A stretch of 9,563 bases of DNA. Source: an uncultured Achromobacter sp. GTDB taxonomy: Bacteria; Pseudomonadota; Gammaproteobacteria; Burkholderiales; Burkholderiaceae_B. The notes under the pieces are model-generated. The model did no database searches. It saw only the letters and a list, made by a program, of their open reading frames with translations, and had not been told where the DNA came from. This document shows, in pieces, positions 1 to 4,812 of this stretch. The position numbers and the translations under genes are program-made. The number at the start of each line of letters is the position of its first letter. Positions within the stretch are counted from its first letter, which is position 1. The stretch covers positions 1 to 9,563 of the forward strand of contig CAJYKY010000155.1 of assembly GCA_913775005.1 (NCBI GenBank), given 5' to 3'.

Positions 1-25
1 GTCAAACACGCCCTCATCTGCTCAC

Positions 26-421
26 ATGTCTCTACTCGTCCCCGCCACAGACTCAGCCGCCTTCTTAGCTGCCTTGCGCGAACGGCTGGGCGCAACTCCC
101 AACACGTGGCTTGTCGCCTGCTTTTGCGCCGCATGGTGCGACACCTGCGAACAATACAAACCCAAGCTGCAAGCGCTGGCAGACGCGCTGCCCCAGCATG
201 TATTTGCGTGGATCGACATTGAAGATCACGCCGAATTACTGGGCGACGAAGACGTCGAAAACTTTCCCACGTTATTGGTGCAGATCGGGCCGCGCGTAGT
301 GTTCTACGGGCCCATGCTGCCGCACATCGGCCATCTGGAACGCCTGCTGGAAAGCGTGAATCAGAACAGCCCGACCGTCTCTACGGAACTGCCGGACTTG
401 CCTAAACTACTGGCGGCCTGA
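26..421 (+). CDS. Thioredoxin-fold family protein (WCDTC active site)
   Basis: A 131-residue protein with a thioredoxin-like fold, presumably a thiol-disulfide reductase or a thioredoxin-related protein of the cytoplasm. The active-site motif W37-C38-D39-T40-C41 follows the beta strand WLVACFCAAWC, and the cis-proline expected opposite the active site is P81 in NFPTLL. There is no signal peptide or membrane segment. Two extra cysteines, C32 and C34, lie in the strand leading into the active site, giving four Cys in ten residues, which is unusual. The dipeptide DT between the cysteines differs from the GP of classical thioredoxin, so redox potential and partners may differ. ATG at 26 is the first available start; no clear Shine-Dalgarno is seen, and the frame stays open to the window edge, so a slightly longer protein cannot be excluded. 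It converges with rhlE, leaving six bases between the stop codons. The fold is fairly certain, the substrate unknown. Confidence 0.85.
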   Translation: MSLLVPATDSAAFLAALRERLGATPNTWLVACFCAAWCDTCEQYKPKLQALADALPQHVFAWIDIEDHAELLGDEDVENFPTLLVQIGPRVVFYGPMLPHIGHLERLLESVNQNSPTVSTELPDLPKLLAA

Positions 422-432
422 GCAGGCTCAGG
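417..432. terminator. Hairpin across the convergent stop codons of the thioredoxin-like gene and rhlE
   Basis: CCTGAG and CTCAGG (417-422 and 427-432) are perfect inverted repeats around a four-base loop, CAGG. The stem includes both stop codons, TGA at 419-421 and TCA (TGA on the minus strand) at 428-430. Neither strand has a T-run after it, so it does not look like a classical intrinsic terminator. It may still stall RNA polymerase or protect RNA 3' ends. Part of the symmetry comes simply from facing TGA codons. Confidence 0.3.
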
Positions 433-1924
433 GCTTGCGCGAACCACCCAGCAATACTGCCACCTGACGCTTGGGCGTCGACGACGAGGTGCTGTTGTTT
501 TTGGTGGTTTGCTCTTCGGCCGGCGCGCTTGACGTCGACGGCTCGTAGGGCTTCAGGAAGAAATCATCAACGGGCTGACGCGAGCCGTGCGACGGGTAGC
601 TTGAACGGCGATCCGACGAACGGCTGCTGCGGCTTTCGCGAGCCGAATCACGGCCCGATTCACGGCCCGTCTCGCGCCCTTCGCGGGACGACGACGAACT
701 GCGCTCATCGCTGCGGCGATGCGTACGCGCCACCAACTCGGCCGGCAAGTCCAGCGTGCCGCGCGGCACTTCGCGCTTGATCAGCTTTTCAATGTCGAGC
801 AGGAAGCGTTCTTCATCAGGCGTAAACAGCGCGATGGCTTCGCCCGATGCGCCCGCGCGGCCGGTGCGGCCGATCCGGTGCACGTAATCTTCAGCGTTGT
901 AAGGCAAGTCGTAATTGATGACGCAAGGCACGCCCGCCACGTCCAGGCCGCGCGCGGCCACGTCGGTGGCAACCAGCACTTCAAGTTCGCCCGACTTGAA
1001 GGCTTCAAGTGCCTTCATGCGATCAGCCTGGGTCTTGTCGCCGTGAATCGATTCGGCTTTGACGCCATCGCGCTCCAGATCGCGCGCCAAACGCGCCGTG
1101 CCGATCTTGGTGTTCGAAAATACGATCACCTGCTTGAGCCCGCGCGACTTCACCAGATGCACCACAGCGGCGCGCTTGGCGTCGCTGGACATCTTGTAGG
1201 CGATTTGCGTGATGGTCGTAGCGGTGGCGTTGCGCGCCGCCACTTCGATTTCCACCGGCTGGTTCAGGTACGAACGGCCGAGCTTGCGGATTTCATTGCT
1301 GAACGTGGCCGAGAACAGCAGGCCCTGACGTTGCGCCGGCAGCAGGCGGATGATGCGTTCCAGATCCGGCAGGAAGCCCATGTCGAGCATGCGGTCGGCT
1401 TCGTCCAGCACCAGAATGCCCACCTGGCTCAGGTTCACGTTCTTTTGTTCGACGTGGTCCAGCAGACGGCCCGGGGTCGCGACCAAAATTTCGCAACCGC
1501 GACGCAGCGCTTCCTTCTGAGGACCGATATCCACGCCGCCAAACACCACGGCCGAACGCAGCGGCGTCTGCTTGCTGTAACGCTTGACGCTTTCGAACAC
1601 CTGATCCGCAAGTTCACGCGTGGGCGTCAGGATCAGCGCGCGCACCGGATGCCGGGCGGGCGATGCACTGGCGTTGGCTAACGGCATCAAGCGATGCAGG
1701 ATCGGCACCGTGAACGCGGCCGTTTTGCCGGTACCCGTCTGGGCGGCGCCCATGACGTCGCGCCCTTGCACCACGACAGGGATGGCTTGCGCCTGAATGG
1801 GGGTGGGCGTGGTGTAGCCGGTTTCGACGATGGATTGCAACAGCAGAGGGTGCAGCCCGAAATCGGCAAACGTCGGCGCGGGCGCGTCGGCGGCAGGTGC
1901 TACGGTAGGAGTAGATTCAGTCAT
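428..1924 (-). CDS. rhlE: DEAD-box ATP-dependent RNA helicase RhlE
   Basis: A superfamily 2 RNA helicase that unwinds RNA using ATP; RhlE proteins act in ribosome assembly, mRNA turnover and cold adaptation. From the start chosen here (498 residues) all motifs are intact: Q motif with F19 and Q44, Walker A AQTGTGKT 61-68, PTREL 101-105, TPGR 150-153, DEAD 174-177, SAT 205-207, TDVAARGLD 320-328 and HRIGRTGR 349-356. The last ~95 residues form a low-complexity Ser/Arg/Glu-rich basic tail (about 402-442) followed by an acidic-polar linker and the ending KRQVAVLLGG, a tail type I associate with betaproteobacterial RhlE. The frame is open for 25 more codons to an ATG at 1999, but that extension (hydrophobic TLVLFFFTGPGICQTL) would place a spurious signal sequence before a cytoplasmic helicase, so ATG 1924 is preferred. 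Neither start has a clear Shine-Dalgarno. A structured leader lies upstream at 2017-2077. Confidence 0.95.
   Translation of the reverse strand: MTESTPTVAPAADAPAPTFADFGLHPLLLQSIVETGYTTPTPIQAQAIPVVVQGRDVMGAAQTGTGKTAAFTVPILHRLMPLANASASPARHPVRALILTPTRELADQVFESVKRYSKQTPLRSAVVFGGVDIGPQKEALRRGCEILVATPGRLLDHVEQKNVNLSQVGILVLDEADRMLDMGFLPDLERIIRLLPAQRQGLLFSATFSNEIRKLGRSYLNQPVEIEVAARNATATTITQIAYKMSSDAKRAAVVHLVKSRGLKQVIVFSNTKIGTARLARDLERDGVKAESIHGDKTQADRMKALEAFKSGELEVLVATDVAARGLDVAGVPCVINYDLPYNAEDYVHRIGRTGRAGASGEAIALFTPDEERFLLDIEKLIKREVPRGTLDLPAELVARTHRRSDERSSSSSREGRETGRESGRDSARESRSSRSSDRRSSYPSHGSRQPVDDFFLKPYEPSTSSAPAEEQTTKNNSTSSSTPKRQVAVLLGGSRKP
645..668. repeat. 12-bp near-perfect tandem repeat inside the rhlE tail
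   Basis: GAATCACGGCCC at 645-656 is followed directly by GATTCACGGCCC at 657-668, one mismatch in twelve. On the coding (minus) strand it writes two Gly-Arg-Glu-Ser units of the Arg/Ser-rich RhlE tail. In-frame slippage here would lengthen or shorten the tail without breaking the gene. Confidence 0.7.
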
Positions 1925-2016
1925 CAGGGTTTGGCAGATACCGGGACCAGTGAAAAAGAACAAAACGAGAGTGCTACGTGCACTGCACTTCATACGCATC
2001 GGAGCAATCTGAATGC

Positions 2017-2041
2017 GCGTGATCGCATCGCGATGGCACGC
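2017..2041. other. Second inverted repeat next to the rhlE leader stem-loop
   Basis: GCGTG at 2017-2021 pairs with CACGC at 2037-2041, and the perfect palindrome CATCGCGATG (2026-2035) lies between them. It directly adjoins the larger stem-loop at 2043-2077, so about 60 bases are almost entirely self-complementary. It could fold in RNA or serve as a protein-binding palindrome in DNA. Confidence 0.4.
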
Positions 2042-2042
2042 A

Positions 2043-2077
2043 AATTGCCGCGAAGCGCAACGGCTTCGCGGGCAATT
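2043..2077. other. 14-bp stem-loop in the presumed rhlE 5' leader
   Basis: AATTGCC plus GCGAAGC (2043-2056) pair perfectly with GCTTCGC (2063-2069) and GGCAATT (2071-2077), with one bulged G at 2070 and a six-base loop at 2057-2062. The stem is too long to be chance. Neither strand has a T-run after it, so it is not a standard intrinsic terminator. It lies 119 bases from the rhlE ATG, so it may be a leader structure controlling this helicase, an RNA-processing site or a binding site. Confidence 0.65.
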
Positions 2078-2222
2078 GGCGCCCTGCCTTATAGGCCAGC
2101 GGGCGCATTCTCGACTCGATACTTATGAGGGCAGTACCAGGCCCGGATTGCTGTGGATAACTTGATTTTAGCGCAGGCGGACGCCAAGACGGTCAACCCA
2201 TTACTATTAGGGGGTCAAAGCC

Positions 2223-2237
2223 GTCCATCTGATGGAC
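2223..2237. promoter_or_regulatory. 15-bp palindrome GTCCATC-T-GATGGAC after azlD
   Basis: Perfect 7-bp arms surround a single central base, 20 bp past the azlD stop. The one-base centre and the lack of a following T-run make it a poor terminator and a better candidate for a dimeric DNA-binding site, or an RNA hairpin that protects the azlCD 3' end. No regulator can be named from the sequence. Confidence 0.35.
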
Positions 2238-2256
2238 ACTCCGTTGTGCCCCGCCG

Positions 2257-2592
2257 TCAGCCCGCCAGCCAGCGCAGGCCCCACAACACCAGCATGCCGA
2301 CGATGATCACCAACACCGCGCTGCGGGTGCGCAGAAACACCAGGATGGCGATCAGGCCTGCGACCAGCTTGTAGTCAAAGACCGGACCTAAACCCGCCTT
2401 CCATGGCAGCAGGTCGGGTACCACAATGGCGGTCAGCGCGGCGGCGGGGGCGTAGCGCAACGCGCGCCGCACGCCATCGGGCAGCGGGATGTAATCCCCG
2501 AACAGCATGAAGCCGGCTCGCGTCAGCACGCTGCACAACGCCAGCAGCAGAATCGCTGAATAGACGTAGACCTCGGATGGCCACAGTGTCAT
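2257..2592 (-). CDS. azlD: AzlD family branched-chain amino acid exporter subunit
   Basis: A 111-residue hydrophobic inner-membrane protein, the small partner of AzlC. The AzlCD/BrnFE/YgaZH family exports branched-chain amino acids (and methionine in some members), relieving toxic accumulation. Four likely membrane segments are visible: about residues 8-28 (YVYSAILLLALCSVL), 45-63 (RYAPAAALTAIVVPDLL), 73-87 and 90-108. The motif RYAPAAALTAIVVPDLL and the length are typical of AzlD. ATG at 2592 overlaps the azlC stop codon by four bases (ATGA), so translation is almost certainly coupled and subunits made in fixed ratio. The start is set by this overlap. No terminator with a T-run follows; only the palindrome at 2223-2237. 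Confidence 0.93.
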   Translation of the reverse strand: MTLWPSEVYVYSAILLLALCSVLTRAGFMLFGDYIPLPDGVRRALRYAPAAALTAIVVPDLLPWKAGLGPVFDYKLVAGLIAILVFLRTRSAVLVIIVGMLVLWGLRWLAG

Positions 2593-3350
2593 AGACGTGC
2601 CTTGAAGAAACGTTCAGCCCACATGCCCGCCACCACGCCCGCCACCACCGCCGCTGCCAAGCCCAGCCGCAACGGCAACGTCTGGCCTACCCAGGCCACG
2701 ACGCCCGCCGCCAGCATCGACACCAGCATCGGCTTGGAACTGGCCAGCGGCACGGTCACGGCCAACAGCGCCAGCACCGCGGCAAAATCCAGCGACCAAT
2801 CGGCCGGCACCATGGCGCCCAGGTAGATGCCCACAATCGAAGACGTCTGCCACACCAGCCAGCCGGGCGCGATCGTACCCAGGAAAAACCACAGCTGCTC
2901 GCGCGTGCCGCGTTCGGCCGAATCCCCGAAACGGGGCATGAACAGCACAAAACCCATGTCGGTGGTGAAGTAACCCAGGCCCAGCCGCTTGGGCCAGGAC
3001 AGGTGCCGGAAATACGGGTGCAGCGCCGCACCAAAGATGATGAAACGCAGGTTCACGACGCAGCCGGCCGCAAAGATCAGCCACAGCGGCGCGCCGGTAG
3101 CGATGAGCGGCAACGAGGTCAGTTGTGCCGAACCCGCGTACAGCAGCAGGGTCATGGCCAGCGCCATGGATTCCGTCAGGCCGGACTTGACCATGGCCAC
3201 GCCCGTCACCAGGCCCCAGGTCGCCGTCGCAATCAAGGCCGGCACTATCGCATGAACGCCCGCGCGGAACGCGTCCCGCCGTTCCTTTCGGATAGCGCTG
3301 GCGTTGCCGCCAGGATCGTCGGATTCAGGAAACGCAGATTCAGAGGACAA
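2589..3350 (-). CDS. azlC: AzlC family branched-chain amino acid exporter, large subunit
   Basis: A 253-residue polytopic inner-membrane protein forming the branched-chain amino acid exporter with AzlD. Family signatures include YAGSAQL (about 77-83), NLRFIIFGAAL (about 99-109), YFTTDMGF near 130 and a set of about seven hydrophobic helices, ending in a short basic tail (RFFKARL). The first ~30 residues are hydrophilic and cytoplasmic. The start is TTG at 3350: no ATG or GTG lies in frame between the upstream in-frame TAA and this codon, and the next GTG falls inside the first membrane helix. A purine-rich CAGGGG lies about seven bases upstream as a weak ribosome site. A 14-codon open frame overlaps the start (3340-3384). 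It is divergent from ilvE, which makes these same amino acids, so shared regulation is likely; Lrp/AsnC-type control is common for such exporters but no regulator gene is present here. Confidence 0.92.
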   Translation of the reverse strand: MSSESAFPESDDPGGNASAIRKERRDAFRAGVHAIVPALIATATWGLVTGVAMVKSGLTESMALAMTLLLYAGSAQLTSLPLIATGAPLWLIFAAGCVVNLRFIIFGAALHPYFRHLSWPKRLGLGYFTTDMGFVLFMPRFGDSAERGTREQLWFFLGTIAPGWLVWQTSSIVGIYLGAMVPADWSLDFAAVLALLAVTVPLASSKPMLVSMLAAGVVAWVGQTLPLRLGLAAAVVAGVVAGMWAERFFKARL

Positions 3351-3384
3351 CGGCTGGCCCCTGGGTATTCGAACAGGACGGCAT
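3340..3384 (-). CDS. Possible 14-residue leader peptide overlapping the azlC start
   Basis: An ATG at 3384-3382 opens a short frame reading MPSCSNTQGPAVVL and ending at TGA 3342-3340, inside the azlC coding region and in a different frame. The last three sense codons are Val-Val-Leu, and its final codons cross the azlC TTG start. Ribosomes delayed at these codons would sit on the azlC initiation region, offering a route to sense valine and leucine. Only a weak AGAG lies upstream as a ribosome site, and three branched residues at the end of a 14-mer can occur by chance. No antiterminator/terminator pair is seen. Treat as a hypothesis. Confidence 0.25.
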   Translation of the reverse strand: MPSCSNTQGPAVVL

Positions 3385-3402
3385 GGGAACTCTGGGAACT
3401 CT
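3385..3402. repeat. Perfect 9-bp tandem duplication in the azlC leader
   Basis: GGGAACTCT occurs twice without a gap, 3385-3393 and 3394-3402 (AGAGTTCCC twice on the minus strand), just upstream of the possible leader peptide. It may be a recent slippage event or a doubled binding site. Confidence 0.6.
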
Positions 3403-3450
3403 TACGGGTTGCGCGGGCCAACGGCACCACGCCGGTGCGCGGACAGGCGG

Positions 3451-3478
3451 TTATTGTAACCTCGCCGCTTGATACAAT
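3451..3478 (+). promoter_or_regulatory. Candidate ilvE promoter within an inverted repeat
   Basis: TACAAT at 3473-3478 matches the sigma-70 -10 consensus at five of six positions. TTATTG at 3451-3456 is a weak -35 at 16 bp spacing. The predicted RNA start near 3485 leaves a leader of about 70 bases. The elements lie inside the 8-bp inverted repeat TTATTGTA (3451-3458) / TACAATAA (3473-3480), so a bound repressor would block both directions. Confidence 0.45.
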
Positions 3479-3480
3479 AA
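3453..3480 (-). promoter_or_regulatory. Candidate azlCD promoter, mirror image of the ilvE promoter
   Basis: Because the repeat arms are exact reverse complements, the minus strand carries the same arrangement: TTATTG at 3480-3475, 16 bp spacing, TACAAT at 3458-3453. RNA would start near 3446 and give azlC a leader of about 95 bases. The two promoters overlap completely, so polymerase cannot occupy both together. The -35 is weak, and an activator may be needed. Confidence 0.4.
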
Positions 3481-3484
3481 GCGC

Positions 3485-3499
3485 CTCAAGTTTCTTGAG
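3485..3499. promoter_or_regulatory. Short inverted repeat CTCAAG-TTT-CTTGAG at the presumed ilvE RNA start
   Basis: Perfect 6-bp arms flank TTT. It sits seven bases beyond the -10 element, where the ilvE transcript should begin, so it could be an operator or a hairpin at the 5' end of the mRNA. CTTGA also recurs at 3468-3472 and 3503-3507. Confidence 0.35.
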
Positions 3500-3556
3500 T
3501 GGCTTGACGATCTGGCGCGCGGCGCCGGGCCTTGCGCACTCTGTGTGGAGAAGACC

Positions 3557-4477
3557 ATGTCGATGGCTGACCGCGACGGTTTCATCTGGTATGACGGCAA
3601 GCTCGTCCCCTGGCGAGACGCGACCACGCACGTCCTCACGCACTCTTTGCACTACGGCCTATCGGTATTCGAAGGCGTGCGCGCCTACCAATCAGAGATC
3701 GGCACCGCCATCTTCCGGCTGGAAGACCACACGAACCGCCTCTTCAATTCCGCCCACATCTACCAGATCCCGATGCCGTTCGATCGTGACACGATCAATG
3801 AAGCGCAGCGGATGGTCGTGCGCGAGAACCAGCTTGAATCCGGTTACCTGCGCCCGCTGGTGTTCTACGGCCCGGAAAAAATGGGCGTGTCGCCAAAGGG
3901 CGCGCGCGTCCATGTGGCGATCGCCGCGTGGCCGTGGGGCGCGTATCTGGGTGAAGAGGCGCTGTCCCAGGGCATCCGCGTCAAGGTGTCGTCGTTTGCG
4001 CGTCAGCACGTGAATGTGACCATGCCGCGCGCCAAGGTCGCCACCACCTACGCCAATTCCATCCTGGCCAATACCGAGGCGCTGCAAGACGGCTACGACG
4101 AAGCCCTGCTGCTGGACACGGAAGGCTTCGTGGCCGAGGGCTCTGGCGAAAACCTGTTCATCGTCAAGGACGGCGTGCTCTGCGAACCCGAGATCGCGTC
4201 CGCCCTGACCGGCATCACCCGTTCCACCATCCACGCGCTGGCCGCTGATTTCGGCTTGCGCGTGGTGACCAAACGCCTGACCCGCGACGACGTCTACATC
4301 GCCGACGAAGCCTTCTTCACCGGCACCGCCGCCGAAGTCACGCCGATCCGAGAGGTCGACAACCGCCAGATTGGCAGCGGACAGCGCGGCCCCATCACCG
4401 AGAAATTACAGAAAGCGTTTTTTGACATGGTGAATGGCCGCAACCCGAAGTACCATCACTGGCTAAGTAAAGTCTGA
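3557..4477 (+). CDS. ilvE: Branched-chain amino acid aminotransferase IlvE
   Basis: Class IV PLP-dependent aminotransferase of the cytoplasm, catalysing the last reversible step of leucine, isoleucine and valine synthesis (2-oxoacid plus glutamate). The 306 residues match the usual size of about 309. K160 in RAKVATTY is the Schiff-base lysine, and E194 in EGSGENLF is the conserved residue near the PLP pyridine nitrogen; both fall at or within one position of the E. coli numbering. Other signatures are HSLHYGLSVFEGVRAY near the N-terminus, AAWPWGAYLG, ALTGITR and SGTAAE-like GTAAEVTPIR. ATG 3557 is preferred because GGAG at 3547-3550 lies six bases upstream; GTG 3545 is in frame but would overlap that site, and ATG 3563 is also possible. 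It is divergent from azlCD and heads a run of four plus-strand genes. Confidence 0.96.
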   Translation: MSMADRDGFIWYDGKLVPWRDATTHVLTHSLHYGLSVFEGVRAYQSEIGTAIFRLEDHTNRLFNSAHIYQIPMPFDRDTINEAQRMVVRENQLESGYLRPLVFYGPEKMGVSPKGARVHVAIAAWPWGAYLGEEALSQGIRVKVSSFARQHVNVTMPRAKVATTYANSILANTEALQDGYDEALLLDTEGFVAEGSGENLFIVKDGVLCEPEIASALTGITRSTIHALAADFGLRVVTKRLTRDDVYIADEAFFTGTAAEVTPIREVDNRQIGSGQRGPITEKLQKAFFDMVNGRNPKYHHWLSKV

Positions 4478-4482
4478 TTCGC

Positions 4483-4506
4483 GCGGCCTGGTTTCAACCC
4501 GGCCGC
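4483..4506 (+). terminator. Hairpin after ilvE, possible weak terminator or RNA stabiliser
   Basis: GCGGCC (4483-4488) pairs with GGCCGC (4501-4506); after one mismatch the stem continues GG/CC around the loop TTTCAA (4492-4497). It starts six bases past the ilvE stop. No T-run follows directly: a run of nine Ts begins only at 4535. It therefore fits 3'-end protection of ilvE mRNA or partial termination better than a full stop. Confidence 0.4.
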
Positions 4507-4523
4507 AACATTGCCCCAACCTG

Positions 4524-4543
4524 CCGTTTATCGGTTTTTTTTT
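4524..4543 (+). promoter_or_regulatory. Nine-T tract just before the ribosome site of the zinc-finger gene
   Basis: Nine consecutive Ts (4535-4543) follow a feeble CCG-TTTAT-CGG hairpin (4524-4534) and precede the ribosome site AGGAA (4545-4549) of the next gene. The hairpin is too weak for an efficient terminator, so the tract may cause some termination between ilvE and the next gene, or act as a U-rich translation enhancer bound by ribosomal protein S1. Confidence 0.3.
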
Positions 4544-4554
4544 CAGGAATATCC

Positions 4555-4773
4555 ATGACCGCTGCTTCTCCGGCCGCCGTCCCTCACGCTCACGAAGTCA
4601 TCGAAGTCGGTGCGGAAGACCTGCCCGTGTTCTGTCCCGGCCCGAAGGCGCCGCTGTGGAGCATGCACCCGCGCGTCTTCCTGGACGTGGCCCGCACCGG
4701 CTCGGCCAGCTGCGCCTACTGTGGCGCCCAGTACCGCCTGAAGGCCGGTACCGTGCTGCACGGCCACCACTAA
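4555..4773 (+). CDS. zf-CHCC zinc-finger domain protein
   Basis: A 72-residue soluble protein with the zf-CHCC pattern: C27, H38, C53 and C56 (VFCPGP, WSMHP, CAYCGAQY) should bind one zinc. The domain is shared with the mitochondrial complex I subunit NDUFS6, but the role of the free-standing bacterial form is not established. Length and the CxYC-x-Y ending are typical. ATG 4555 has AGGAA five bases upstream. It follows ilvE by 77 bp, an adjacency I recall from other Burkholderiales, which would suggest a conserved but unexplained link. The C-terminus (LHGHH) adds three histidines that might also touch metal. Confidence 0.88.
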   Translation: MTAASPAAVPHAHEVIEVGAEDLPVFCPGPKAPLWSMHPRVFLDVARTGSASCAYCGAQYRLKAGTVLHGHH

Positions 4774-4812
4774 GTCGACCGCCGCACCTCGCTTACCCAT
4801 TTAGCCGCAGCC

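Larger units (their letters stand above)
1925..2256. other. Intergenic region between azlD and rhlE (332 bp), no credible gene
   Basis: This is the longest non-coding stretch. Open frames crossing it are short or extensions of antisense frames and show no recognisable protein. Reading on the minus strand from azlD to rhlE it holds: a palindrome at 2223-2237; two TTGACC boxes (2218-2213 and 2196-2191), 22 bp apart, that could be -35 elements or a paired operator but have no well-spaced -10; a TAAAAT box at 2170-2165, 20 bp from the nearer TTGACC, which is too far for a normal promoter; a TATAAG box at 2093-2088 with no good -35; and two stem-loops at 2017-2077. The rhlE promoter probably lies here but cannot be assigned with confidence. 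Confidence 0.6.

Noticed and set aside
719..1681. 320-codon plus-strand open frame
   Set aside because: It lies entirely antisense to rhlE, is rich in Arg/His/Gln/Ala with no recognisable domain, and is the expected by-product of GC-rich codon use opposite a real gene.
2088..2093. TATAAG on the minus strand as the rhlE -10 element
   Set aside because: No acceptable -35 at 16-18 bp (AGTCGA at 17 bp), so not listed as a promoter.
3545..3556. GTG 3545 as ilvE start
   Set aside because: It lies within the GGAG ribosome site that serves ATG 3557; the inner ATG puts K160 and E194 at the numbering usual for the family.
3003..4013. 336-codon plus-strand open frame
   Set aside because: It runs antisense to azlC, through the control region and out of frame over ilvE; composition is Arg/Ser/Thr-rich nonsense and both overlapped genes are certain.
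3692..4234. 180-codon minus-strand frame opposite ilvE
   Set aside because: Antisense shadow; no ribosome site, no recognisable motif.
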